This document shows positions 26,676 to 34,795 of a stretch of 64,000 nucleotides of DNA, piece after piece (position 1 is the first letter of the stretch; every line of letters begins with the position of its first letter). A model generated the notes under the pieces. It made no database searches, was not told where the DNA came from, and saw nothing but the letters and a program-made list of their open reading frames with translations. Source of the DNA: JAYUJH01 sp043765375 (lineage in GTDB: Bacteria; Pseudomonadota; Alphaproteobacteria; Rickettsiales; UBA998); NCBI GenBank assembly GCA_043765375.1, contig JAYUJH010000033.1:11957-75956 (forward strand). Direction: 5' to 3'. The translations under genes and the position numbers were made by a program.

Positions 26676-27161
26676 TTAATTATATTTTATTTCAATGTCA
26701 CGATAATCTGAATTATCAGCAAATGCAAATGTTATGTGCATAGTGTTTGCTGGCAATAGTGATTTTGCAATTTCTGGCCACTCAATCAGTGTTATTGCGG
26801 TATCAAATGTTTCATCTAAACCAATTTCATGCAATTCACCATATGATTCCATACGGTATAAATCATAGTGCCATATAATTGCACAATCTTGGGAGGAGGG
26901 GCAATCTATGCTGTAAGATTGTGAAATGGTGAAGGTTGGGCTGCAAACTTCGGTTGCTGCACCGCATAATCGCTTGATGAACGCCCGTGAAAATGTAGAT
27001 TTTCCTGCACCAAGGTCACCATATAATGCAAAGCAATCACCTATTTTTGCTTGTTGTGCAATCAAGCCTGCCAAAAAGCATAATGCTTGTTCATCACATG
27101 TGAAATTATATATGTAGTTAGTAATATCCGAGTTGGTCACGCCCAAACTAATCACGTTCAT
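26676..27161 (-). CDS. tsaE: tRNA threonylcarbamoyladenosine biosynthesis protein TsaE
   Basis: 161 residues. ATPase of the TsaBDE complex making t6A37 in tRNA. Walker A is LYGDLGAGKSTFSRAFIK; SPTFTISQSY and IWHYDLYRMES are family motifs, then LIEWPEIAKSLLP. ATG 27161 is preferred to the TTG at 27164. The start lies inside the end of iscX, so translation is coupled. tsaB is at 49.0 kb, away from this locus. Confidence 0.92.
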   Translation of the reverse strand: MNVISLGVTNSDITNYIYNFTCDEQALCFLAGLIAQQAKIGDCFALYGDLGAGKSTFSRAFIKRLCGAATEVCSPTFTISQSYSIDCPSSQDCAIIWHYDLYRMESYGELHEIGLDETFDTAITLIEWPEIAKSLLPANTMHITFAFADNSDYRDIEIKYN

Positions 27162-27342
27162 CAATCCAAGCCATTTGAATTGCCTCTAATATTTTCTCAT
27201 TGCAACCATCTGGCGCACCAGTGAAACCTTCCAACTCCAGCACCCATTGGCGTAAATCTGTGAAGCGCAAATTAACATTATCCATTTCAGGGTGCAAATC
27301 CTCAAGCGCAATCGCAATCTCTATTGTATTATTCCATTGCAT
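27148..27342 (-). CDS. iscX: Iron-sulfur cluster assembly protein IscX
   Basis: 64 residues, full family length. NTIEIAIALEDLHPEMD, LRFTDLRQWVLELEGF and NEKILEAIQMAWIDE match IscX (YfhJ), a small acidic protein that binds IscS and may act as iron donor or regulator. It normally ends the isc operon; here it stands between tgt and tsaE with no isc genes, overlapping tsaE by 14 bp. Confidence 0.88.
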   Translation of the reverse strand: MQWNNTIEIAIALEDLHPEMDNVNLRFTDLRQWVLELEGFTGAPDGCNEKILEAIQMAWIDERD

Positions 27343-27356
27343 ATATATAATAGTCC

Positions 27357-28463
27357 TTAGTTTTTGTTATAAATAATATTCAAATCAGATGCTAATTTAG
27401 CCAAAGTTTGTGCTGCAATTGCATCTCTGATTTCTTGCATTAAATGTTGATAATAAGCAATATTATGCCAGCTTAAAGCGATTGCACCGAGCATTTCCCC
27501 CGATTTAATCAAATGATGAAGATAAGCCTTGCTAAATTGTGAAGCACGGCAATTGATGGATTCATCAAGCGGGGAATCATCATCAGCAAAGCGTGAATTG
27601 CGCAGGTTTAGCTCACCTTGCGTAGTATAAGCCCGCCCAAAACGCCCCGCGCGAGTTGGCAAAACGCAATCAAACATATCAACCCCACGCATCACCGCCC
27701 CGATAATATCAGTTGGTTTGCCAACCCCCATCAAATAACGTGGTTTATCATGGGGTAGGGGGATTGTGGCAAAATCCAGCACCCGAAACATTTCCTCTTG
27801 TCCTTCACCCACAGCTAACCCGCCGATTGCATAACCATCAAAGTCAATTGCTAACAATTTTTCAGTTGAGTGATTGCGCAAATCTTCAAACATACTGCCT
27901 TGTTGAATACCAAATATTCCATAACCATCACGGTCAATAAATGCGTCACGACATTGCACCGCCCAGCGCATGGAACGCAACATGGAACTTTCTGCTCGTA
28001 TATGGTCAACAGGGTAGGGCGTGCATTCATCAAGCACCATGGTGATGTTGCTATCCAGTTTATATTGAATATTAGTCGCAATTGCAGGGCTTAAAAAATG
28101 CTTTGAACCATCAAGATGTGACTTGAATGTAACACCATTTTCAGCAATTTTGCACATGCTCCCAAGGGACATCACTTGAAACCCCCCCGAGTCTGTGAGA
28201 ATTGGTTTATCCCATTGCATAAACTTATGCAACCCACCCAAGCGTTGCATACGGTCTGCGGTTGGGCGCAACATTAAGTGATATGTGTTACCAAGCAAAA
28301 TATCTGCACCAGTGGAATCCACCATTTCAGGGGTTAAACCTTTGACAGTTCCACCAGTGCCAACAGGCATGAAAGCGGGAGTGCGAACCACCCCATGAGC
28401 TGTATGCAATTCACCAAGGCGAGCTTTGCCACATATAGCTTTAATTTCAAACGTTAATGACAT
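27357..28463 (-). CDS. tgt: tRNA-guanine transglycosylase, zinc site altered
   Basis: 368 residues from ATG 28463 (MSLTFEIKA); a start 12 codons upstream is less likely. It exchanges G34 of GUN anticodon tRNAs for preQ1. Catalytic Asp regions are LTDSGGFQVMSLG and GVDMFDCVLPTRAGR (nucleophile). The C-terminal zinc site, normally CxCxxC followed by a His, is degenerate: the stretch before FSKAYLHHL reads ESINCRASQ with a single Cys, while the His (SWHN) remains. All other motifs are intact, so it may fold without zinc. It lies downstream of the fused spermidine synthase. Confidence 0.93.
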   Translation of the reverse strand: MSLTFEIKAICGKARLGELHTAHGVVRTPAFMPVGTGGTVKGLTPEMVDSTGADILLGNTYHLMLRPTADRMQRLGGLHKFMQWDKPILTDSGGFQVMSLGSMCKIAENGVTFKSHLDGSKHFLSPAIATNIQYKLDSNITMVLDECTPYPVDHIRAESSMLRSMRWAVQCRDAFIDRDGYGIFGIQQGSMFEDLRNHSTEKLLAIDFDGYAIGGLAVGEGQEEMFRVLDFATIPLPHDKPRYLMGVGKPTDIIGAVMRGVDMFDCVLPTRAGRFGRAYTTQGELNLRNSRFADDDSPLDESINCRASQFSKAYLHHLIKSGEMLGAIALSWHNIAYYQHLMQEIRDAIAAQTLAKLASDLNIIYNKN

Positions 28464-28482
28464 AACCGTATTTATAACGTTT

Positions 28483-30810
28483 TTATTCTGGAATACCAAG
28501 TGCTTTTTTGTAACTTATTGCGCTAAATATGCTAGAGAAATCATCTGTCCATAATTTTTCTGCGCCATCATTTGCGAAACTAGTCCAGCCCAGTTGTTCA
28601 AACGGCTTTAAGTTTGTTTCATTTTTGCTAATCGCCAACCATTCTGAACCAGTGGATAAAATCTCATCTTTTGGTGGCGCATAAGTTGTTTGCCGTAAAT
28701 ACGCCCCTAACTTGCCTATAATTGCACTAAGCACTGGTTTTAAGTCCAAATTACGATTGGAGATATTGATAAAAATTATACCATCTTCATTTAATTTACT
28801 GAAATATATTTCAAATGCTTCAAGGGTGAGAGTGTGAATTGGGATTGCATCTGAACTAAATATATCTAGAAATATCAAATCATATCTGCCTTGATGCTCG
28901 GCAATTTTCAACCTGCCATCACCGATAACTACCCGACATTTTGCACCACATTTTTCAAGATAGGTGAAATATTTAGAGTTGCGGGCGATTTGCTCCACCG
29001 CAGCATCTATTTCATAGAAATCCATATTAGCATCATGATTAATAGCAATGGTTGCTAATGTGCCAGATCCCAAACCAATCACCGCAGCTTTTTTTAGGCC
29101 TATATTTTGTGGCGTGCTATGCTCAGCGAAATATAACTCAAGTGGTTTTTTTAGTGCAGCATAATAAGTTGATAACACAAAATCATTGCCACCTTGCCTG
29201 CTTTGAATCCCATGCAATGTTGTGCCGTTGCTTAGCAATGTAGCGGCAATTGGGTTACCTTTTGCATCAGTTTTATATTTACTATTATTAACAACTTTAT
29301 GAATACCAAAAAATGTTCGTTTGGAATATATCACCCCATCATTTGCATTATTCGCCGTATCTTTTGCAACATATATTGCCGCTAATGTAATTGGAAATAT
29401 CATAGTTGCATAAATGAAATATTTAACATTTTTCTTATTTTTCTTCAATGCAGATGAAAGCCATACAGCAGCAGAAATTATCAAAACCACTCCTGTCATT
29501 TTGAATTTCGCAGCATATAAATCACTAATTGCCCCTTTGAATAATTCATTTGCAGAAATCGCTAGAAGCACCCCAGAACAGACAAAAGCAACTATCAAAA
29601 TATTCATTATTATCAAATTGATATTAAACCTGCTTTTCCCCTGTTCCCTTATTCCGCTTGCCAAATAAACTACGACCAAGCTCAGCACCAATAATATTGG
29701 ATATTCAATCATACTATCAAATAATAACGGGGCAATCAGGGTGCTAAATATCCCACCTAGCACTCCACCAATTGAAGTAATCAAATAATAGCTGGTGATT
29801 TGTTTTGAATGCGGTTTCATTCCTGCCAAAATTGTGTGACATGCGAGGCAACTAAAATATAAATTGAAGAAATTGAAAAATATCATTATCGTATTGAAAT
29901 TATGCAATGTGTGCATCGGAATCAAAAATGCAGCCATTCCCATTTGCTGTTGAAATAATTTTTTGTAATTTTTATTTTTTCCGTTAAATGCTATAATAAA
30001 TGTTAGCAAATATATAGCCAATGGGATTACAAATAATAATGGAATTGTTGCCACATCAGTTGCGATATAAGTCCCCGTTGAAACAAATAATGCGGAGGGA
30101 ATAAATGCGAGCAATATCCATGTTAATTTGCGTTTGAGAGTGATTTTTTCAACTACATCTGCTCCCACGCCCGCCTCGGCATCGCTTAGTTGTTTGGTTG
30201 CAAACTTAATTAGCAACATGGCACAGCAGATAATTAACCCAGCTTCAAAATAATAAATATTGCTCCAAAATGATTTTTGTTGCGCTAATGTCAATAATGG
30301 TTCAATCAAAAATGGATAAAGCAACAATCCAGAAAGGCTTCCCACATTGCTGAAAGCATAGAGCTTGAACGCATCATTTTTCTTATCAACGGGGAGGCTT
30401 GCACTCGCCCACCCCATGATGATGTTGGAAGTGGCGGTTAATGCGAAAAACTGCACGCCAACGCTCGCTCCAAGTGTATATATAATCCAACTAATTGGTG
30501 ATTCATAAGGCACAAGGCTTGATTGATGCAACTCTAGCGGCAATAAATAACACGCAATAATCAGCACCATAGAATGAATTATCGCTTGTAGTTTTATTGA
30601 TGGAATAGAGTTCAACATATATGAATAAAGGTAACCAAGCACCAGCAAGGCCTGAAAAAATACCATACAAACATTCCACAACATGGGTGACCCACCGAGA
30701 ATTGGAATCATCTCTTTGGCAAGCATTGGTTGGCTGTTAAAGCTCAAAAAAGCGCAACCCAAAATAGTTACCGCATATAGCCAAAATATCATATTACTGT
30801 TTTGTTTCAT
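28483..30810 (-). CDS. Fused membrane transporter-like/spermidine synthase protein
   Basis: 775 residues. The N-terminal two thirds carry about 13 hydrophobic segments, resembling an MFS-type region (MIFWLYAVTILGCAFLSF; LLFVIPLAIYLLTFIIAF). The C-terminal third is a spermidine-synthase-like methyltransferase fold: AVIGLGSGTLATIA, DFYEIDAAVEQIAR, VVIGDGRLKI and FLDIFSSDAIPIHTL. In classical spermidine synthases the catalytic Asp follows a DSTDP-type motif; here it reads DIFSSDA, as in other fused proteins, whose reaction is not settled. It could work with the ornithine decarboxylase at 14.9 kb. No S-adenosylmethionine decarboxylase is in the window. Confidence 0.85.
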   Translation of the reverse strand: MKQNSNMIFWLYAVTILGCAFLSFNSQPMLAKEMIPILGGSPMLWNVCMVFFQALLVLGYLYSYMLNSIPSIKLQAIIHSMVLIIACYLLPLELHQSSLVPYESPISWIIYTLGASVGVQFFALTATSNIIMGWASASLPVDKKNDAFKLYAFSNVGSLSGLLLYPFLIEPLLTLAQQKSFWSNIYYFEAGLIICCAMLLIKFATKQLSDAEAGVGADVVEKITLKRKLTWILLAFIPSALFVSTGTYIATDVATIPLLFVIPLAIYLLTFIIAFNGKNKNYKKLFQQQMGMAAFLIPMHTLHNFNTIMIFFNFFNLYFSCLACHTILAGMKPHSKQITSYYLITSIGGVLGGIFSTLIAPLLFDSMIEYPILLVLSLVVVYLASGIREQGKSRFNINLIIMNILIVAFVCSGVLLAISANELFKGAISDLYAAKFKMTGVVLIISAAVWLSSALKKNKKNVKYFIYATMIFPITLAAIYVAKDTANNANDGVIYSKRTFFGIHKVVNNSKYKTDAKGNPIAATLLSNGTTLHGIQSRQGGNDFVLSTYYAALKKPLELYFAEHSTPQNIGLKKAAVIGLGSGTLATIAINHDANMDFYEIDAAVEQIARNSKYFTYLEKCGAKCRVVIGDGRLKIAEHQGRYDLIFLDIFSSDAIPIHTLTLEAFEIYFSKLNEDGIIFINISNRNLDLKPVLSAIIGKLGAYLRQTTYAPPKDEILSTGSEWLAISKNETNLKPFEQLGWTSFANDGAEKLWTDDFSSIFSAISYKKALGIPE

Positions 30811-30945
30811 GGTTTATACGTCAATTAGTTTGTTGTTTTATGAAATTAAAAGTTACCCAACAAATATTAATTTTGTATGAACATATAATCAATCAAAAAT
30901 ATAATATTCTTTGACATTAAAAGCCAATTATCGTATTCATTATTC

Positions 30946-31380
30946 ATGAAAAAAGTTGTGATATATACTGACGGGGCGTGCAGTGGCAACCCCGGTGCAG
31001 GCGGTTGGGGCGCAGTGCTGACGATTGGTGAAATAGTCAAAGAAATTAGCGGTGGCGCAAACCATACCACCAACAACCGTATGGAAATGCAAGCGGCAAT
31101 CAGCGCACTTTGCGAACTTAAAGAACCGTGCGAAGTTGAGTTATTCACCGATAGCCAATATGTGCAGCGTGGAATAACCGAATGGGTGGCTGGTTGGCAG
31201 CGCAATGGTTGGATTAATTCACAGAAAAAGCCCGTCAAAAATGTGGATTTATGGCAGGAATTATTGCTCGCAATCAAACCGCATCAGGTGAGTTGGCGTT
31301 GGGTGCGGGGACATTCGGGCGACGCTGGCAATGAACGGGCAGATACACTCGCTCGCCTCGCCACTGCTAATTATATGTAA
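30946..31380 (+). CDS. rnhA: Ribonuclease HI
   Basis: 144 residues. Cleaves RNA in RNA-DNA hybrids. Catalytic residues are visible in YTDGACSGNPGAGGWGAVL (Asp), NNRMEMQAAI (Glu), LFTDSQYV (Asp) and GHSGDAGNERADTLA (His, Asp). Divergent from the fused spermidine synthase gene with a 135-bp AT-rich gap. Confidence 0.97.
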   Translation: MKKVVIYTDGACSGNPGAGGWGAVLTIGEIVKEISGGANHTTNNRMEMQAAISALCELKEPCEVELFTDSQYVQRGITEWVAGWQRNGWINSQKKPVKNVDLWQELLLAIKPHQVSWRWVRGHSGDAGNERADTLARLATANYM

Positions 31381-31410
31381 GTTCTATATATATAAGTTCT
31401 GCGAAAATCA

Positions 31411-31466
31411 CTCTCCCCTTGCGTAGGAGTAGCAGAGCTACAGGCGCTGCGTGAGGGGTTAAAATA
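31411..31466. repeat. Dispersed repeat (CTCTCCCCTTGCG...GCGTGAGGGG), copy 1
   Basis: The ends CTCTCCCCTTGCG and GCGTGAGGGGTTAAAAT recur, inverted, at 56501-56570 with a diverged middle. CCCCT and AGGGG arms can pair. Confidence 0.75.
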
Positions 31467-31568
31467 ACCCCCTATAATATTGGGGATATTGGAGTTAAAA
31501 TAACCCTAGACATCACGCCCATAATTTTGTAATAAATATATATATTAATTCAGGTAGGATATTGTTAT

Positions 31569-31904
31569 ATGAGCGTTGGTATTTGGCAATTATTTTTAAT
31601 ATTCATGGTGGTGCTAATTTTGTTTGGTGCGGGCAGAATCCCTCGTGTCATGGGTGATATAGGCAAGGGCATAAAATCCCTGAAGGAGGGCTTGAAAGAT
31701 GAGGAAGTCACAACCGCCACTAAAGACATCGCCACCAAAGATATTAAAGAAGCCAAAGATATTAAAGAAGATGCAAGCATCAAAATTGATAACGCCAGCA
31801 TAAAAGACGATAGCCTTAACATGAAACCCGACTTTGATATGAAAGCCGATAGCCTTAATATGAAAGCCAACCTCAACATGAAAGACGTCACTCCTAAATC
31901 ATAA
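31569..31904 (+). CDS. tatA: Sec-independent translocase subunit TatA, repeat-extended tail
   Basis: 111 residues. The N-terminal membrane helix and amphipathic helix are classical: IWQLFLIFMVVLILFGAGRIPRVMGDIGKGIKSLKEGL. TatA oligomerises to pass folded twin-arginine proteins across the membrane. From about residue 50 the tail is low-complexity and repetitive (KDIATKDIKEAKDIKED, then SLNMK/DMKA units), encoded by degenerate 12-18 bp repeats. tatB and tatC are not nearby. Three exported-protein genes follow, one with a Tat signal. Confidence 0.93.
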   Translation: MSVGIWQLFLIFMVVLILFGAGRIPRVMGDIGKGIKSLKEGLKDEEVTTATKDIATKDIKEAKDIKEDASIKIDNASIKDDSLNMKPDFDMKADSLNMKANLNMKDVTPKS

Positions 31905-31925
31905 TAATATTGCATTCATATGTTC

Positions 31926-31973
31926 GTCATACTAGCCTCCGACGGAGGGAGGGAATAAAAATAATTCTGGTAT
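31926..31973. repeat. 48-bp dispersed element, copy A
   Basis: Begins GTCATACTAGCCTCCGACGG and ends TTCTGGTAT. The ends relate to the palindromic family (ATACCAGC...CTGGTAT) with a CCTCCGACGGAGG hairpin inserted. Confidence 0.9.
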
Positions 31974-32005
31974 TAATTTTGCAATAATAGTTTATTTATA
32001 TATTA

Positions 32006-32053
32006 GTCATACCAGCCTCCGACGGAGGGAGGGAATAAAAATAATTCTGGTAT
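32006..32053. repeat. 48-bp dispersed element, copy B
   Basis: Identical to copy A at 31926 except for one base (ATACCAGC against ATACTAGC); 32 bp separate the copies. Near-identity implies recent duplication. Confidence 0.9.
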
Positions 32054-32085
32054 CCAAAAAAATCCTCGCCAACATTAACCCCCAA

Positions 32086-32154
32086 AATATGAAGCCCCAA
32101 AATATGAAGCCCCAAGATATGAAGCCCAAAGATATGAAGCCCAGAGATATGAAG
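32086..32154. repeat. 15-bp tandem repeat after tatA
   Basis: Units AATATGAAGCCCCAA twice, then GATATGAAGCCCAAA, GATATGAAGCCCAGA and a partial GATATGAAG. Confidence 0.92.
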
Positions 32155-32343
32155 ATTACGTGACACACGCATTTAATGCTTTCTTAACCAATTTCAATAT
32201 GCTATATTAATTTCATACTTCACTCACCTTTTATGTTGTTTTTGTTCCTCGGAATGATTATTACATTTTAGATTGAGCTTAGTATTGTTCCCTACGCTTT
32301 TGCTTTTTCAAGTCACGCTTACGGTTACGATATTTACTCTATC

Positions 32344-32364
32344 GCCCACACAAAAAGTGTGGGC
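32344..32364 (+). promoter_or_regulatory. Hairpin just upstream of the exported-protein start codon
   Basis: GCCCACAC-AAAAA-GTGTGGGC, an 8-bp perfect stem ending 11 bases before ATG 32376. No separate Shine-Dalgarno is visible, so the structure covers the place where one would lie. It may control translation, or stop upstream transcription. Confidence 0.6.
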
Positions 32365-32375
32365 TTAAAAATACC

Positions 32376-33224
32376 ATGAGTTTTTCCAAAATCGGTTTCG
32401 CTTCTGTTTCTTTCGGTCTGGCTATGAGCATCTCGCTCTCCGCCTCCGCACAGAACGCCACCAATGGAAACGGTATCTTGCAGCAGCAGGCTAACCCCGT
32501 TAGCGGCGCATCAAAAAATTCCGATTGCTCCCCCACAAGTGGGGCTTCGGATTATGCGCCTGTCGCTCAACAGGGGACTAATCCCCCTGTCACAGTTGTT
32601 GATCCGGCCTTCGCACTAAGCCAAGCGGCTTGTGCAAAAGCTTCGATTAAAGGTTCGGGCAATTCCACCAACAGCAACAAAGTTCAAGGCGGAAGCGTTG
32701 GAAACATCGCTCCGACACTGAAATCCACCCTCACAGGTGGAAAACAAAGTCAAAAAACTAATTTTGACAATGTTGGTAGCGGTAACCCTGTTACCACTAC
32801 GACCACAATCCAAGGTGAAAACACGCTTACGAATGTGGAAGGCAATAATGGTCTTACGCAATTAAATAGCAATTCACTAAATTTCGGCTATAAAGCTGAA
32901 GTGACAGTTTGTGCTGCTAGCGTTACAGTGAACAACCAAGGAGCTGTCGTTCCTTTTCAAGTATCCCTTTATTCTGGAAGAAATGGTCTTGGAGCATCAA
33001 TTCCACTCGTCTATCAGAAAGAAGATGGTGCAATTCTCTCAAGAGCTAATTTAGATGCAGCACTCGGTGCCGTAATTGCAGGTGTTGGGAAAAACTGTGG
33101 AAACAATTCCACTGGAGCCTTAACAACCATTAACAATGGTTCAAGCTCAATCTCTGGAGCTGGAGCTGCACAAGCCCAGCAGCAAAAGCTGCAAGTTCAA
33201 GGCACCAAAGGTCGCCTAAACTAA
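32376..33224 (+). CDS. Exported Asn/Ser/Thr-rich protein of unknown function
   Basis: 282 residues. Signal peptide (MSFSKIGFASVSFGLAMS..., likely cleavage after ASA). The mature protein is rich in Gly, Asn, Ser, Thr and Gln, with five cysteines (around DCSP, AACAKA, VCAASV and NCGN) that could form disulfides in the periplasm. I do not recognise a family. The gene contains at least two strong internal hairpins (32531-32544 and 32570-32590). A good terminator follows. The C-terminus AQAQQQKLQVQGTKGRLN is Gln-rich. It may be a surface or matrix protein. Confidence 0.72.
   Translation: MSFSKIGFASVSFGLAMSISLSASAQNATNGNGILQQQANPVSGASKNSDCSPTSGASDYAPVAQQGTNPPVTVVDPAFALSQAACAKASIKGSGNSTNSNKVQGGSVGNIAPTLKSTLTGGKQSQKTNFDNVGSGNPVTTTTTIQGENTLTNVEGNNGLTQLNSNSLNFGYKAEVTVCAASVTVNNQGAVVPFQVSLYSGRNGLGASIPLVYQKEDGAILSRANLDAALGAVIAGVGKNCGNNSTGALTTINNGSSSISGAGAAQAQQQKLQVQGTKGRLN
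32531..32590 (+). repeat. Two hairpins inside the exported-protein gene
   Basis: CCCCACAAGTGGGG (32531-32544), and ACAGGGG (32570-32576) pairing with CCCCTGT across a 7-base loop. They resemble in design the hairpin before the start codon. Confidence 0.7.
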
Positions 33225-33231
33225 CGTTTGT

Positions 33232-33284
33232 TAAAAGGTAGAGTAGAGTAAAGTTAAAACTTTGCTCCGCTCTACCTTTTTTTT
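33232..33284 (+). terminator. Terminator after the exported-protein gene
   Basis: Long stem: AAAAGGTAGAG...AGTAAAGTT pairs with AACTTTGCT...CTCTACCTTTT, followed by a T-run. Confidence 0.85.
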
Positions 33285-33314
33285 AATCTATTCACCCCAT
33301 AACCCATAACAAAA

Positions 33315-33707
33315 ATGAGTAGAGTATTTATTGGATTATTGACATTAATTGTCATTATTTCAAATTCTTCTTCCGCAAAAGCGGACGAAGCATTGAAGTT
33401 AGTAGGCACCCAGCCCGCTAATAATGCAATGGTTTTTTCATCGGAGGTAATTCCTCCTAACGCTCACTACGTTCTCGGCGCACGCCAGAACAGAGTTGGG
33501 TTTCAGGTATACATGAGTTGTTCTTCCTCCCTTGAGGAAGCAAGTGTTTCGGTATATGAAACTCAGGTAGTTTCGGTGGCGAAAGCTCAGCCTGTTTTTG
33601 AAGGGCAACCTTCATACAGAAACGAGATTTACCGAAAATATGGGAACGCTCCAGATTCTTGCTGGGGTATAGCCGCTGCATCTTTTCACCAAAAGGCAAA
33701 AAAATGA
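33315..33707 (+). CDS. Small exported protein of unknown function
   Basis: 130 residues with an N-terminal signal peptide (MSRVFIGLLTLIVIISNSSSAKA, cleavage after KADE region). Two cysteines (MSCSSS and DSCWG) could pair. No family recognised. Its stop overlaps the next gene by ATGA, so the two are translationally coupled and probably work together. It is separated from the gene before it by a terminator. Confidence 0.72.
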   Translation: MSRVFIGLLTLIVIISNSSSAKADEALKLVGTQPANNAMVFSSEVIPPNAHYVLGARQNRVGFQVYMSCSSSLEEASVSVYETQVVSVAKAQPVFEGQPSYRNEIYRKYGNAPDSCWGIAAASFHQKAKK

Positions 33708-34222
33708 AAAGACGCTCTTTTCTCTCTGTAATCGCAGCAGCAGCATCTGTTGTTGTTTTGCCTAATCTAACTCTCCCTAGTTTCTCATATGAGGGGGGGG
33801 AGTATGAGTTAGTGATAGTTTATGATTTGCGTAATGGGCGTTACAAGCCCAATGCGCAAAAAATTGAACTGCGCAGCAATAATTCAATTATTGGAAGCTG
33901 GAAAGTAACCAGCTCTCGTGACACAATCCTTTTCAGCGAAGGGCAACCAGCCCCAGCTGGATTTGATGATATGTGTGTTGAGTTGTTAGGGTGGAATAAT
34001 ATTCTCCCTAACGCAACTCTGGACGATGATAACAAGTGGGGGTTTGACCTTCACTATGCAGGGCGGGGCTGGATTGCTATCCATGCCACGCTCGGAAATC
34101 AAAGTGATGAAACAGGTTCTGACCTCTGTTTCAGAACCTTCGGATTTCAAAGCCTCCGCAAAGAAATTACAGCTCTGCAAAAACAGGGAGTAATAACTTG
34201 GAGATTTGAACATTTACAATAG
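33704..34222 (+). CDS. Exported protein with twin-arginine (Tat) signal
   Basis: 172 residues. The start ATG 33704 gives MKRRSFLSVIAAAASVVVLP, a twin-arginine motif (RRSFLS) with a hydrophobic stretch. The mature part includes YELVIVYDLRNGRYKPN, DMCVELLGWNN and GWIAIHATLGNQSDETGSDLCFRTFGF; it looks like a compact beta-rich domain that I cannot assign. An exported folded protein of this kind would use the Tat system, whose tatA gene lies 1.8 kb upstream. The coding region includes a run of eight G (33793-33800), a possible slippage site. Confidence 0.75.
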   Translation: MKRRSFLSVIAAAASVVVLPNLTLPSFSYEGGEYELVIVYDLRNGRYKPNAQKIELRSNNSIIGSWKVTSSRDTILFSEGQPAPAGFDDMCVELLGWNNILPNATLDDDNKWGFDLHYAGRGWIAIHATLGNQSDETGSDLCFRTFGFQSLRKEITALQKQGVITWRFEHLQ

Positions 34223-34257
34223 TCACCCACATTAACCAAGGGTGGCTATTTTTTTGA
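34223..34257 (+). terminator. Terminator after the Tat-signal protein gene
   Basis: AGTCACCC pairs with GGGTGGCT across an 11-base loop, followed by seven T. It closes the exported-protein island. Confidence 0.88.
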
Positions 34258-34345
34258 CCATTTTATTGTGTGGTTTGATTGTGCAGTGCGGTATATGTGC
34301 TTTGTTATATGTTGCAATATTAAACAAATAGTTACATGAAACAGT

Positions 34346-34795
34346 TCACCCAAGTTTGGCAATTCGCATAATATGCCGATTATTCGCTTGGTCTGTGGTG
34401 GCGGAAAAATCCGTGGTGAGGAACGTATCAACGCAACTCAAAGCATCATTTTCACTGATAATTCTCTGCCCCATTGCGAGAATATTAGCATTATTATGTT
34501 CTCGTGCAAGTTGTGCCATCAGCGGGCTGGTGCATAATGCGCATCGCACCCCCAAAGTGCGGTTTGCAGCGATTGAAATCCCAATGCCAGAGCCACAAAT
34601 CGCAATACCAAACGCATTATTTGCAACAGTTTCTGTGGCAAGTTTGAAGCCATAATCAGGATAATCAACGGAGGTTTCGCCATCATTCGTTCCCAAATCT
34701 ATGGTGGTGAACTGGGGAAAATTAACGTGCAAATGTGCGATGATGAGTTGTTTTAAGGCAAAACCAGCATGGTCTGAGGCGATGAATAATTTCAT
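34346..34795 (-). CDS. rpiB: Ribose-5-phosphate isomerase B
   Basis: 149 residues. MKLFIASDHAGFALKQ holds the phosphate-binding start, CGSGIGISIAANR the active-site loop, and GVRCALCTSPLMAQLAREHNNANIL the rest of the pocket. Interconverts ribose-5-P and ribulose-5-P. Its ATG overlaps the lpxK stop by four bases. The C-terminus (NNRHIMRIAKLG) is normal for the family. Confidence 0.95.
   Translation of the reverse strand: MKLFIASDHAGFALKQLIIAHLHVNFPQFTTIDLGTNDGETSVDYPDYGFKLATETVANNAFGIAICGSGIGISIAANRTLGVRCALCTSPLMAQLAREHNNANILAMGQRIISENDALSCVDTFLTTDFSATTDQANNRHIMRIAKLG

Larger units (their letters stand above)
31905..32375. other. Repeat-rich gap between tatA and the exported-protein island
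   Basis: 471 bp. It contains two nearly identical 48-bp copies of a dispersed element (31926-31973, 32006-32053), five copies of a 15-bp tandem repeat (32086-32154), and a hairpin at 32344-32364. The tandem repeat reads NMKPQ/DMKPK in one frame, resembling the tail of TatA, so it may be a detached piece of that gene. I see no complete gene. Confidence 0.8.
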
